This document shows positions 51,119-60,879 of a DNA stretch of 64,000 nt, piece after piece. The notes beneath the pieces are model-generated. The model saw only the letters and a list, made by a program, of their open reading frames with translations, was not told where the DNA came from and did not search any database. Source of the DNA: JBAXGW01 sp037139195 (GTDB taxonomy: Bacteria > Bacteroidota > Bacteroidia > Bacteroidales > JAHJDW01); the NCBI GenBank assembly GCA_037139195.1, contig JBAXGW010000006.1:32608-96607 (forward strand), read 5' to 3'. The position numbers and the translations under genes are program-made. Position 1 is the first letter of the stretch, and the number at the start of each line of letters is the position of its first letter.

Positions 51119-52330
51119 TTATTTACAAGAAATCATCCATTCTCTTGCTGGAATAATCTTAACAGTCAAACCATCTATAATCAAATCATCTTTTTGATCT
51201 TTTGTTAGAATAAAACCCTCTCGAAGTTTGAAAAATTTCATTGCATCAAGAACTCCATTGACTTCTCGATCTTTGTTTTCGCTATGAACCTCCTCGCAAA
51301 CCTGAATCAACATCAGGCATTTGGTCTTTTCGAAAACAACAAAATCGCATTCTCCATTATCTTTGAAGTAATATAAGTTTTCATACTTCTGTCGCAAAAA
51401 TAGATAAACCAAATTTTCGAGCAACCTGCCTTTATCTTTAGTAAAACTTAGCGAATTTGCATTAACAAAACCATTATCAATAGCATATACTTTTCGTGGA
51501 TTAATTGCTATGCTTTTTGCCGACCAACTAAAACGAGGCAAGAAAAAAAGCAAATACGCATCTTCGAACCAAGATAAATAATCCGAAACCGAATTTGCAG
51601 AACCTATTGAAAATGCTTTTCTTAAACTATTATAGGTGGTTTCTTTTCCAATATTTGACAAAAGAAAAAGTGTTAAATCCATCAACACACGTGTTCCTTT
51701 TATACTATAGCGAATCGCAATATCTCTTAATACTATATCTTTTAATAAATTCTGTAATATTTCAGTTTTTTTATCTTTCAAAAACTCTGGGAAACCCCCA
51801 TTTTCGATATAACTATCAAACGAAGATTTAGAATCTGCTAATTTTTTATAAGTCAAATATTCCGAATATGAAAAAGGAAATAATTCATGACGCAAATATC
51901 TTCCAGTTAGCCGAGTGCCTAATTCCTTGCTTAACAAAGAAGCATTTGATCCGGTAATAAATACCTTTTCGCCTCGTTCATGCAATTGTCGAACAAATAC
52001 TTCCCATCCAATAACATTTTGTATTTCATCAAAAAAATAGGCCGATTTGCCTTTTCCAATAATTTCATCAAGTTTCTGAAAATCACCTATTTCAAAATCA
52101 AATATTCTTGGGTCTTCAAAATTGAAATAAGCGATATTCTTATTATACTTTTTCATTACCTGTTTCAAAAGCGTACTTTTTCCACACCTACGAACCCCTG
52201 AAACCACTTCGATATGAGAACTTTCTATATTTATATTAGTAAAATATTTTCGTTCAATATTGTTTTTCAAAATCATTGCATCGCCTTGCTGAAGATGGTA
52301 TGCATTTTCTATTTCTTGTTTAAGCACCAT
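51119..52330 (-). CDS. AAA_14/DUF4143 ATPase, copy 1
   Basis: A 403-residue P-loop ATPase. Walker A is GVRRCGKSTLL (about residues 45-55), Walker B is AYFFDEIQNV, and the sensor is VFITGSNASLLSKELGTRLTGRY. The C-terminal DUF4143 domain follows (DLTLFLLSNIGKETTYNSLRKAF and LVYLFLRQKYENLYYFKDNGECDFVV, partial quotes), with a PD-(D/E)XK-like E-x-DFVV-x-E arrangement that may be a degenerate nuclease. These archaeal/Bacteroidota ATPases have no settled function. The promoter carries the TTGACAATGCAAATATA element shared with the paralogue at 62645-63838. Confidence 0.85.
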   Translation of the reverse strand: MVLKQEIENAYHLQQGDAMILKNNIERKYFTNINIESSHIEVVSGVRRCGKSTLLKQVMKKYNKNIAYFNFEDPRIFDFEIGDFQKLDEIIGKGKSAYFFDEIQNVIGWEVFVRQLHERGEKVFITGSNASLLSKELGTRLTGRYLRHELFPFSYSEYLTYKKLADSKSSFDSYIENGGFPEFLKDKKTEILQNLLKDIVLRDIAIRYSIKGTRVLMDLTLFLLSNIGKETTYNSLRKAFSIGSANSVSDYLSWFEDAYLLFFLPRFSWSAKSIAINPRKVYAIDNGFVNANSLSFTKDKGRLLENLVYLFLRQKYENLYYFKDNGECDFVVFEKTKCLMLIQVCEEVHSENKDREVNGVLDAMKFFKLREGFILTKDQKDDLIIDGLTVKIIPAREWMISCK

Positions 52331-52355
52331 GTTTAATTTCTTTTTTTCATCCGAA

Positions 52356-52402
52356 TTGCATATTGCAAATATACATAAATATATATTGACAATGCAAATA
52401 TA
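52356..52402 (-). promoter_or_regulatory. Promoter region with TGCAAATATA repeats, ATPase copy 1
   Basis: TTGACAATGCAAATATA at 52386-52402 and a second TGCAAATATA at 52364-52373; the latter is part of the inverted repeat TTGCA-TAT-TGCAA (52356-52368). Read on the minus strand each gives TATATTTG, a -7 box. The rest of the 52331-52690 gap is AT-rich with nothing else recognisable. Confidence 0.5.
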
Positions 52403-52690
52403 TTTATATTCACAATATAAACTAATTTATAAAAATATCAAATCACGTATAAGATTTTTCTTGTCTAATACATCTAAATTTTATCGTCAACTTGTTTACT
52501 TGTAATATTAAAAATTTAGTTAATTCCAAACTTGTAGAAGGGCATAGTGAATTACCTTATGAGCTTTCCATTTTATAAACTCCTAAAGTGTGAATCTTAC
52601 AATTAATCAGTAAAGTTCTGTAATACTTTTAAATCTTATCTGTCCAATCTTTGCAATGTGAAAATTTATTCACGAACTAAAACAAATAAT

Positions 52691-55600
52691 ATGAAATATA
52701 AATTACTTTTAATGATATTGATTAGCATATTGCTGTCGTTTCCGAAAGAGAATTTCGGTCAGGCTCCTGATTTAGGGACATCTGCTAATTTTGTTCTGTT
52801 TTCTTCGGTTGGTGCTGTTAGTAATACAGGTATTTCTCAACTTACAGGAAACGTAGGAACTAATAGTAGCTCAAGTACTGGGTTTGGGAATGTTAATGGA
52901 GAAATGCATGATAATGATGGAGCAACTTTTTTGGGCGCATCGGATTTGTTAAGTGCTTATAATCAAGTTGACAATGCAATTCCAACGTTGTTTCCTGCTC
53001 CTTTATTAGGAAACGGACAAGTGCTTGTTCCTGGAGTTTATTCTATTCCTAGTCCTGCAACATTAAATTTAGGTTTAACACTTGATGCTCAAGGAAATTC
53101 AAATGCAGTTTTTATTATTCAAATAGAAGGAGCATTTTCAACAAATGCTAATGCCAAAGTTCATTTGATAAATGGAGCCTTAGCGTGTAATGTTTTTTGG
53201 AAAGTTGAAGGTTTGGTAAGTATGGCTTCGGGAACAACGATGCGAGGAACTATAATAGCAAATAATGGAGCTATTAATATGAATACTGGTGATACGCTTG
53301 AAGGGAGAGCTCTAACTACAAATGGAGCAATAACTGTTGACGGCGTTTTGGCTTATACTCCAATTGGATGTGGAAGCCCAGTGCATTTAGGTCCTGTTGC
53401 ACCTGCACTTTCTTCGATTATTTGTTATACATTATTCTCTTCTGATGGACCTGTCTCAAATGTTGGGGTAACACACGTAACTGGCGATATAGGCACTAAT
53501 AATGGCTTAACAACTGGATACAATCCACTTTTTGTAACTGGAATGATTCACGCAATTCCTGATGCATCAACTGTTCAGGCTGCAAGTGATTTATTAAATA
53601 TCTATAATTATTTAAATATTTTACCTTATGATATTGAGCTTTTATATCCTGCACAATTTGGCAATAATTTAGTATTAACACCGCATACATATTTAATGAA
53701 TGGGGCGGTTACTTTTACTGATACTCTTATTCTGAATGCTGAAGGTAATTCAAATGCTGTGTTTTTAATTCAGATAAATGGAGCTTTGACAACCAGTACT
53801 TATTCTAAAGTAGTTTTAATCAATGGGACTGAAGCCAAAAATGTATTTTGGAAAGTAGATGGTGCAGTAAGTATTAATGATTATTCTATTTTTAAAGGGA
53901 CTATTGTTTGTAATAATGGCGCAATAAATCTAATGACAGGCGTTGATATTAAAGGTAGAGCATTAACTACAACTGGAGCTTTGTCAACATCAGCAATCAC
54001 TGCAATTATGCCTCCGGGTTGTGCAATATCTTCTGCCCCAATAATTGTTACAGAACCTGATAATATAGTCGTTTGCGAAGGAAATTCTGCAATTTTTACG
54101 GTATCTGCAACAGGGACAAATCTTACTTATCAATGGCGAAAAGGAAATGTAAATCTAATAAATGGCGGAAATATTTCGGGAGTAAATACAAACACTTTAA
54201 CTATCAATCCAACAAGTGTTTTCGATGCATTTGCAAACTACAATGTGGTTGTTTCTGGCGATATATTACCAAGCGATACTTCTATAAATGTTTCATTAAC
54301 GTTAAATTCAATTCCAAATATTACTTCAGAACCTATTAATCAGGATGCTTGTTTGGGTGGTTCTGTTAATTTTACTGTTGTGGCAACTGCTAGTGCAATT
54401 ACTTATCAGTGGAGAAAAGGCTTAATCAATTTAACTGATGGTGGAAATATTTCAGGGTCAAATACAAATACTCTTACAATCAATCCAGTTAATATTTCGG
54501 ATTCAGCATCGAATTACAATGTAATTGTTATGGGTTCATGCTTCCCAAATGATACTTCAATTTTAGTTTCATTAACAATAGAAAATGCTAATATTATCAT
54601 CCAGCCAATAAATCAAGCTGGTTGCGAAATGGGTTCGGTACTATTTTCTGTTGGTGCAACAGGATCAAACCTAACTTATCAATGGAAAAAAGGAACAAGC
54701 GACTTAATTGATGGTGGAAATATTTCAGGTGCAAATACGGATTCATTGATTATTAATCCTATAAGTATTTCAGATGCATCTTCAACCTATAATGTAGTAG
54801 TTTCTAACTCTTGTACTTTAAGCGACACTTCAGATAATGTAATATTGGTAGTAAATACAGCACCAATTATTACAGATGAACCAATTAATCAAACAACTTG
54901 CTTAGGAAATTCAATTAGCTTTTTTGTTGGAGCAATTGCTTCGGATTTAACTTATCAATGGCGAAAAGGAAATATTAATTTAACCACAAGTGCTAATATT
55001 GCAGATGTTACGTCTGACTCGTTAGTCATTAATCCTATTGATATTTCGGATACTTCCTCTTTTTATAATGTAATTATATCGGGTTCTTGTTTCCCAAATG
55101 ATACATCTGTTTTTGCATCATTAACAATAGATGCTCCAGTTATTACTAGCGAACCTATAAATCAAACAATTTGTGAAGGAAATTCTGTGAGTTTTTCTGT
55201 TGTTGCAACTGGATCTAACAACACTTATATATGGAGAAAAGGTCTTATAAATTTAGTTAATACCTCTTCAATTTCAGGCGTTAATACAAACACTCTAACC
55301 ATTAATCCAACGTCAACTTCAGACCTTGCATCTGATTATAATGTAGTTGTTTCAGGTGTTTGCCTTCCAAATGACACTTCTATTAATGCTTCATTATTTT
55401 TCAATACAAGTCCTGTAATTACCGTAGAACCTTCAAATCAAAGTGCTTGTTTAGGAAGTTCAGTTAGTTTTTCTGTATTAGCAACAGGTTCAACTTTAAC
55501 TTATCAATGGATGAAAGGAACAATAGCTTTAGTAAATGCTGGAAATTATACAGGTGCTAATACAAATACACTAACAATTAATCCAACAAGTAATTTAGAT

Positions 55601-57322
55601 GCATCTTCAAATTATTATGTAATTGTTTCTGGTGGTTGTTTGCCAAGTGATACTTCAATATTTGTATCATTAACAATTAATGTTGCACCAATAATTACTG
55701 TAGAGCCAACAAATCAGATTGTTTGCGACGGAAGTTCTGTTAGTTTCTCAGTTTCTTCAACAGGAACAAATTCTACTTTTCAATGGTTTAAAAATGGAAG
55801 CATTTTAACAGATGGCGGAAATATTTCTGGAGCAACTACTAATACTATAACAATTAATCCAGCAACTAATATAGATGCATATTCAAATTATTATGTAATT
55901 GTTTCAGGAGCTTGTTTGCCAAGTGATACTTCAATATATGTTTCATTAACAATTGATGCTGCTCCAGTAATTACTGTAGAACCAATAAATCAGGTTGTTT
56001 GTGATGGTAATTCTGTCAGTTTCTCCGTTTCTTCAACAGGAACAAATGCAACTTTTCAATGGTTTAAAAATGGAGTTTTAATAACAGATGGCGGAAATAT
56101 TTCTGGCGCAATTACTAATAATATAACAATTAATCCAGCAATTAATTTAGATGCTTCTTCAAATTATTACGTAATTGTTTCAGGGGTTTGTTTGCCAAGT
56201 GATACTTCAATATATGTTTCATTAACAATTGATGCTGCACCAATAATTACGGTAGAACCAATAAATCAGATTGTTTGTGACGGAAGTTCTGTTAGTTTCT
56301 CAGTTTCTTCAACAGGAACAAATGCAACTTTTCAATGGTTTAAAAATGGCGTTTTAATAACAGATGGCGGAAATATTTATGGCGCAATTACTAATAATAT
56401 GACAATTAACCCAGCAAGTAATTTAGATGCATCTTCAAATTATTATGTAGTTGTTTCAGGAGCTTGTTTGCCAAATGACACATCAATATTTGTTTCATTA
56501 ACAATTCATACTGCTCCAATAATTACGGTAGAACCAATAAATCAGATTGTTTGCGACGGAAGTTCTGTCAGTTTCTCAGTTTCTTCAACAGGAACAAACC
56601 CTACTTTCCAATGGTTTAAAAATGGAAGTATTATAACAGATGGCGGAAATATTTTTGGTGCAACTACTAATACATTAACAATTAATCCTGCTAATGATTT
56701 AGATGCAGCCAATAGTTATTATGTGGTTGTTTATGGGGCTTGCTCTCCAAATGATACATCATTAATTGTATCATTGATTGTTTCTCAAGCACCAATTGCT
56801 TTTGCAAGCTGTGTGAGTCCTGTTTGTATTGCAAACTCAATTTATCTTAACGCTCAAACTATTGCGGGTGCTACTTATCAATGGACTGGTACTAATGGAT
56901 TTGCTTCAACCGACCAGAATCCAATTATTTCTTCAGCTTCTGAATCGGACGCTAGTACTTATACTTTAGTTGTTTCAGTTGGTAATTGTCCTTCATTATC
57001 TTCTGAAGTTATTATAAAGGTAGAAGATTGCGATAAAATTGATTTTAACATCCCTGAAGGATTTTCACCAAACGGAGATGGTATTAACGACAATTTTGTA
57101 ATCAGAGGTATTGATCGTTATCCAGAAAATACAATAGTTATCTATAATCGTTGGGGCGATAAGGTTTTTGAAGCAAGTCCATATAACAACACTTGGGACG
57201 GAAAGCCAACTTTAGGATTGAGAGTGGGAGGCGATGAATTGCCAATTGCAACTTATTTCTATCTACTCAATTTAGGAAATCAAACAGAAATGATTAAAGG
57301 AACAATTTATCTTAATAGGTAA
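52691..57322 (+). CDS. Giant ice-binding-like adhesin: 2 x DUF3494, 10 x Ig-like, type B T9SS tail
   Basis: ATG at 52691 is chosen (signal peptide KYKLLLMILISILLSFPKENFGQ follows directly); the GTG at 52658 would add 11 residues. About 1543 residues: two DUF3494 domains in tandem (about 25-230 and 240-445, each with LDAQGNSNAVFIIQI or LNAEGNSNAVFLIQINGAL and GTIIANNGAINM-type blocks), ten Ig-like modules of 91-92 residues, an eleventh divergent PKD/Ig-like module, and a gliding-motility-associated C-terminal domain (FSPNGDGINDNFVIRG, VIYNRWGDKVFEA, GTIYLNR). The tail is the type B signal needing a PorP/SprF partner, which is encoded next. It is most likely a cell-surface adhesin with distal binding heads. 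Confidence 0.9.
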   Translation: MKYKLLLMILISILLSFPKENFGQAPDLGTSANFVLFSSVGAVSNTGISQLTGNVGTNSSSSTGFGNVNGEMHDNDGATFLGASDLLSAYNQVDNAIPTLFPAPLLGNGQVLVPGVYSIPSPATLNLGLTLDAQGNSNAVFIIQIEGAFSTNANAKVHLINGALACNVFWKVEGLVSMASGTTMRGTIIANNGAINMNTGDTLEGRALTTNGAITVDGVLAYTPIGCGSPVHLGPVAPALSSIICYTLFSSDGPVSNVGVTHVTGDIGTNNGLTTGYNPLFVTGMIHAIPDASTVQAASDLLNIYNYLNILPYDIELLYPAQFGNNLVLTPHTYLMNGAVTFTDTLILNAEGNSNAVFLIQINGALTTSTYSKVVLINGTEAKNVFWKVDGAVSINDYSIFKGTIVCNNGAINLMTGVDIKGRALTTTGALSTSAITAIMPPGCAISSAPIIVTEPDNIVVCEGNSAIFTVSATGTNLTYQWRKGNVNLINGGNISGVNTNTLTINPTSVFDAFANYNVVVSGDILPSDTSINVSLTLNSIPNITSEPINQDACLGGSVNFTVVATASAITYQWRKGLINLTDGGNISGSNTNTLTINPVNISDSASNYNVIVMGSCFPNDTSILVSLTIENANIIIQPINQAGCEMGSVLFSVGATGSNLTYQWKKGTSDLIDGGNISGANTDSLIINPISISDASSTYNVVVSNSCTLSDTSDNVILVVNTAPIITDEPINQTTCLGNSISFFVGAIASDLTYQWRKGNINLTTSANIADVTSDSLVINPIDISDTSSFYNVIISGSCFPNDTSVFASLTIDAPVITSEPINQTICEGNSVSFSVVATGSNNTYIWRKGLINLVNTSSISGVNTNTLTINPTSTSDLASDYNVVVSGVCLPNDTSINASLFFNTSPVITVEPSNQSACLGSSVSFSVLATGSTLTYQWMKGTIALVNAGNYTGANTNTLTINPTSNLDASSNYYVIVSGGCLPSDTSIFVSLTINVAPIITVEPTNQIVCDGSSVSFSVSSTGTNSTFQWFKNGSILTDGGNISGATTNTITINPATNIDAYSNYYVIVSGACLPSDTSIYVSLTIDAAPVITVEPINQVVCDGNSVSFSVSSTGTNATFQWFKNGVLITDGGNISGAITNNITINPAINLDASSNYYVIVSGVCLPSDTSIYVSLTIDAAPIITVEPINQIVCDGSSVSFSVSSTGTNATFQWFKNGVLITDGGNIYGAITNNMTINPASNLDASSNYYVVVSGACLPNDTSIFVSLTIHTAPIITVEPINQIVCDGSSVSFSVSSTGTNPTFQWFKNGSIITDGGNIFGATTNTLTINPANDLDAANSYYVVVYGACSPNDTSLIVSLIVSQAPIAFASCVSPVCIANSIYLNAQTIAGATYQWTGTNGFASTDQNPIISSASESDASTYTLVVSVGNCPSLSSEVIIKVEDCDKIDFNIPEGFSPNGDGINDNFVIRGIDRYPENTIVIYNRWGDKVFEASPYNNTWDGKPTLGLRVGGDELPIATYFYLLNLGNQTEMIKGTIYLNR
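54035..56788 (+). repeat. Ten tandem Ig-like module repeats, period 273-276 bp
   Basis: Module starts at 54035, 54311, 54587, 54860, 55133, 55409, 55685, 55961, 56237 and 56513; the next domain starts at 56789. The last four units are nearly identical in DNA, with exact 276-bp spacing, while units 1-5 are more diverged. Each encodes A-P-x-I-T-x-E-P-x-N-Q ... C-x-G-x-S-V-x-F and ends in LPSDTSI-x-VSLTI. Confidence 0.93.
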
Positions 57323-57454
57323 GTTATGAAAATTTTCGGAAATATTATTTCACGAAGAATGACAGACTAACTAAGGGGGAATATTCAAACGAAAAAATAA
57401 ATATATAATGACAGGAAAAAATTATCAACCTTTCGTGTTCTTTAAATACTGCGT

Positions 57455-57601
57455 AGCGTGGGCGGGCAGGAAAAATGTCATGGCGATGTGCGAAGAGGCT
57501 GTTATAGTCTGGACTGGAAGCGATGCTCGTGCGGCAAAAGACTATAGCAGGGCTTTACATTTTTCTTGATTCTTTGGTTCTTTCTCATCAAGGAGAAAGA
57601 A
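57455..57601. repeat. GC-rich structured element between adhesin and PorP/SprF genes
   Basis: Much richer in G+C than its surroundings. GAAAAATGT (57470-57478) pairs with ACATTTTTC (57557-57565), and inside it CTGTTATAGTC (57499-57509) pairs with GACTATAGCAG (57540-57550, one G-U). A further perfect 9-bp hairpin TTCTTTCTC/GAGAAAGAA lies at 57578-57601. An ATG-TGA frame of 29 codons (57480-57569) runs through it. It is a candidate mobile repeat or small RNA; the remaining parts of the 57323-57719 gap are AT-rich and empty. Confidence 0.6.
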
Positions 57602-57719
57602 TGTAATAACAAATAATTGATTTTTAAACGCTTAGTAAAATCTGTCAATTGTAGCATAGAAGAAATCTAGCTGATTTTTAAAGATATAACACTGTAATAA
57701 TTATTAAAATATAAATTCA

Positions 57720-58661
57720 ATGAAAATAAATAAAAAAACAATATTAGGTTTTGTGTTTGCAATAGGATCATTCTCTGTATTTGCGCAGCAAAACCCAATG
57801 TATACTCACTATATGTACAATACATTGGTGGTTAACCCAGCCTATGCTGGAAGTAGAGATGCTTTGACTGTTACTGCACTTCACCGTTCGCAATGGGTGG
57901 ATTTTAAAGGCGCGCCTGTTACTCAAACAATTTCTATGCACACTCCTTTTAAAAATGAGCATATTGGATTGGGCTTATCGGTTGTAAATGATAAAATTGG
58001 AATTTCAAATAATACATCCGTAGTTATTGATTATTCTTATATTATGAAGCTGACTCAAAAATCAAAGTTGGCTCTTGGTTTTAGTGTTGGAGCAAATATT
58101 TTTAAAGCTAATTTGAGTTCATTATCTCTTGACCAGCAGACTGATCCTGTTTTTCAAACAAATATCAACAATGATATAACCCCAAATTTTGGTTTGGGGG
58201 CATATTATTCAAGAGAACGGTTTTATGCTGGTTTTTCAGTTCCTAATCTAGTTCAAAATTCATTCTCAATAAAGAATTCAGAAAATGTAACTACATTGAT
58301 TGGTAAAGAACAAAGGCATTATTTCTTTATCGCAGGTTCATTAATTAAAATTTCAGAGAATTTAGCTTTTAAACCTACCACTTTGGTTAAAATTACTGCT
58401 GCTGCACCAGTTCAAGCCGACTTAACCGCATCGTTTGTTATAATGAAAAAACTACTAGTCGGTGCTATGTTCCGCTCTGGAGATGCTGTTGGAGCTTTGG
58501 TAGGATTGGATATTACTCAACAGTTTCATGTTGGTTACTCTTACGACTTTTCTTATGGACTCAAAACGGCAAAGTATAATGAAGGAAGCCACGAAATTGT
58601 GCTTCGTTATGATTTTATTTATTCAAGTAAAAAACAAATTCACTCACCCCGAAATTTTTAA
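57720..58661 (+). CDS. PorP/SprF-family T9SS outer-membrane protein
   Basis: A 313-residue protein with signal peptide (KINKKTILGFVFAIGSFSVFAQ) and the family hallmark QNPMYTHYMYNTLVVNPAYAGSR, followed by ALHRSQWVDFKGAP and TPFKNEHIGLGLSVVNDKIG (each in part), then barrel strands. PorP/SprF proteins form 14-stranded barrels; type B T9SS substrates usually require a cognate family member encoded next to them for surface attachment. Here it directly follows the giant type B adhesin, matching this rule. It is followed by the OmpA/PD40 gene after 21 bases. Confidence 0.95.
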   Translation: MKINKKTILGFVFAIGSFSVFAQQNPMYTHYMYNTLVVNPAYAGSRDALTVTALHRSQWVDFKGAPVTQTISMHTPFKNEHIGLGLSVVNDKIGISNNTSVVIDYSYIMKLTQKSKLALGFSVGANIFKANLSSLSLDQQTDPVFQTNINNDITPNFGLGAYYSRERFYAGFSVPNLVQNSFSIKNSENVTTLIGKEQRHYFFIAGSLIKISENLAFKPTTLVKITAAAPVQADLTASFVIMKKLLVGAMFRSGDAVGALVGLDITQQFHVGYSYDFSYGLKTAKYNEGSHEIVLRYDFIYSSKKQIHSPRNF

Positions 58662-58682
58662 ATTTCTTTAAAACTACATAAA

Positions 58683-60650
58683 ATGAAATACTTATACATC
58701 CCAATAATTGCATTTTTAGGAATTTGTATCAATGTAAATGCACAAGAAAAATCCAGGAAAGAAGCCAAAGGCGATAAATATGCTTTTTGTTATTCTTACG
58801 AAAAAGCCATAAAATACTATTCTCATTCAAAAGTATTAAGCGTTGAAGGTCAGCGCCAATTAGCCGAAAGTTATAGGAAATCAAATATGAATACTGAAGC
58901 TGAAACAGCCTATGCAACTCTAATTAGTATGCAATCAAATGTTTTGCCCGAAGATTATTATAATTATTCAATGGTTTTAAAAGGAAATGGAAAATATTAT
59001 GAATCAAGAAAAGAAATGGATAAGTTTCAGGAATTAAAACCTTTTGATTTACGAGCTAAAGATTTTGGAGAGAATAAACAAAAGTTAACTAGTTATTTAG
59101 TTCCTAATGATAATTATAAAATTCATCAATTGGGCATGAATAGCGAAGCACAAGATTTTGGGGCAAGTTATTATAAAAACCAAGTAGTTTTTGCTTCAAC
59201 CAGAACGACTTCGAAAATGATTAAAAGAGACTATAATGCCAATGGAATGCCTTTTTTAGACATGTATGTTTCTAATGTTGATTCAGGTCAATTATCAAAA
59301 CCTAAAACGTTCGAAAACCGTTTTGATCTTATAATGCATGATGGACCAGCAAGTTTTAGTAACAATAGTAGCTTTATGGCTTATACTCGAAATAATTGCG
59401 ATTTAAAAGGAAAAGATAAAATTGTTAATCTTCAAATATTCTTTAGTACATATAAAGAAGGAAAATGGAGTAAACCTGTTCCTTTCTATTTAAACAATAA
59501 TGATTATTCGGTTGGTCAGCCAAGTTTGAGTGCAGATGGAAACATTATGTATTTTACAAGCAATATGTCAGGTGGATATGGAGGCGCTGATATTTACAGA
59601 ACTGTGAAAACGGAAAAAGGTGAATGGGGAGTTCCAGAAAATATGGGAAATACCATTAATACTGAAAGCGACGAAATGTTCCCATTTTATAGCAACGCAG
59701 AAGGAAGTCAGAAATTATTTTTTGCCTCTAATGGAAGATATGGACTTGGAGGATTGGATATTTTCATTTGCGAAATTAACGAATCGAGCATTGGGCGTGT
59801 ATATAATGCAGGCACTCCAATCAATTCAAGATACGATGATTTTGCAGTAATAATTGATTCAAAAACAAACAAAGGATATTTTTCGTCGGATAGAGTTGGT
59901 GGTAGCGGAAATGATGATATTTATGCTTTCGATTTCATTCAAGCAATTTATACAGGCAAGAAGATTAAGGGAATAGCAAAAAATAATCTTGGAAAACCAA
60001 TTCCAAACACCTTCATAACATTTTTTGATGATAAAGGGAAAATACTTGATACACTTACTACAAAAGATGATGCTTCTTATGCTTTTTTAGTTGACTCGAA
60101 CAAATTGTTTAAAATAACAGGAACTAGAGAAAATTATTTAGAAGGAATCAGCCTAGCAAGTTCTTTTGGCAGAGATACTGTTATAATAGCAGATGTAACG
60201 CTATTAACTAAAGAAGAATTAATTGCAAATAAAATGCAAGTAATTGCCGATTTAGGGGTTATCCTCGAATTAAAATCAGTTTATTTTGATTTAGATAAAT
60301 TTAACATTCGACCTGATGCTGAGGTAGAATTTAATAAAATTGTAAAAATAATGAATGAATATCCTGATATGATTGTAGAGTTGGGCTCATACACCGATTG
60401 TAGGGAAACAATTGAATATAATCAAATATTATCGAATAAAAGAGCTTTTGCTTCAGCATCATACATCAAAAAAAGAATTACAAATCCTTCACGTATAACT
60501 GGCAAGGGATTTAGCGAAAGCAAGTTAACTAATGGTTGCGCCTGCGAAGGCGATGTAGTTTCAGAATGTACTGAAGATGATCATCAGAAAAACAGACGTA
60601 CAGAATTTATAATTATAAAAAATTTAACACCAACCTATACTGCGAAATAG
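58683..60650 (+). CDS. PorE-like OmpA-family protein (TPR, PD40, carboxypeptidase-regulatory, OmpA)
   Basis: A 655-residue protein. Signal peptide (KYLYIPIIAFLGICINVNAQ), N-terminal TPR-like helices (about 25-130), PD40/WD40-like propeller blades (YDVGQPSLSADGNIMYFTSNMSGGYGGADIYR in parts, FPFYSNAEGSQKLFFASNGRYGLGGLDIF in parts), a carboxypeptidase-regulatory-like domain (about 435-515) and a C-terminal OmpA domain (YFDLDKFNIRPDAEVEF, LGSYTDCRETIEYNQILSNKRA) that binds peptidoglycan. This is the accessory protein that usually follows PorP/SprF in T9SS surface-attachment loci. It likely links the adhesin complex to the cell wall. The gene is co-transcribed with the PorP/SprF gene. Confidence 0.93.
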   Translation: MKYLYIPIIAFLGICINVNAQEKSRKEAKGDKYAFCYSYEKAIKYYSHSKVLSVEGQRQLAESYRKSNMNTEAETAYATLISMQSNVLPEDYYNYSMVLKGNGKYYESRKEMDKFQELKPFDLRAKDFGENKQKLTSYLVPNDNYKIHQLGMNSEAQDFGASYYKNQVVFASTRTTSKMIKRDYNANGMPFLDMYVSNVDSGQLSKPKTFENRFDLIMHDGPASFSNNSSFMAYTRNNCDLKGKDKIVNLQIFFSTYKEGKWSKPVPFYLNNNDYSVGQPSLSADGNIMYFTSNMSGGYGGADIYRTVKTEKGEWGVPENMGNTINTESDEMFPFYSNAEGSQKLFFASNGRYGLGGLDIFICEINESSIGRVYNAGTPINSRYDDFAVIIDSKTNKGYFSSDRVGGSGNDDIYAFDFIQAIYTGKKIKGIAKNNLGKPIPNTFITFFDDKGKILDTLTTKDDASYAFLVDSNKLFKITGTRENYLEGISLASSFGRDTVIIADVTLLTKEELIANKMQVIADLGVILELKSVYFDLDKFNIRPDAEVEFNKIVKIMNEYPDMIVELGSYTDCRETIEYNQILSNKRAFASASYIKKRITNPSRITGKGFSESKLTNGCACEGDVVSECTEDDHQKNRRTEFIIIKNLTPTYTAK

Positions 60651-60690
60651 TTAAAAAGTTGAAAGTTTATAAAGTTCATAAAGCGATGCA

Positions 60691-60826
60691 CTGAGCGAAG
60701 TCGAAGTGTTGAAAGTGGCATTGCCCCGAAAGTGGTTAACAACCCTTTCGGTGGCTGAGTGGATAGTTGAAAGTTTAAAAAGTTAGAAAGTTGAAAGTTC
60801 CTAACGGTGGCTGAGCGGAGTCGAAG
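60691..60826. repeat. Interspersed CTGAGCG-AGTCGAAG repeats
   Basis: CTGAGCGAAGTCGAAG (60691-60706) and CTGAGCGGAGTCGAAG (60811-60826) in direct orientation, with a degenerate copy at about 60754 and a CCGAAAG/CTTTCGG hairpin (60726-60732/60745-60751). AAAGTTGAAAGTT units surround them. The same 16-mer forms the inner arm of the element at 49758-49773. Confidence 0.6.
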
Positions 60827-60879
60827 CCAAGGCAAGGAAGATTGTGTTTTTTTTAATTGAAATCAAATAATATATATAA

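Noticed and set aside
54035..56788. Long direct repeats that might indicate an assembly duplication
   Set aside because: Units are graded in divergence, stay in frame, and fold as Ig-like modules in one adhesin; this is normal module amplification. A collapsed or expanded copy count still cannot be excluded without long reads.
57480..57569. 29-codon frame as a protein-coding gene
   Set aside because: It lies within nested hairpins, has no ribosome-binding site I can see, and its composition follows the GC-rich element; kept as part of the repeat.
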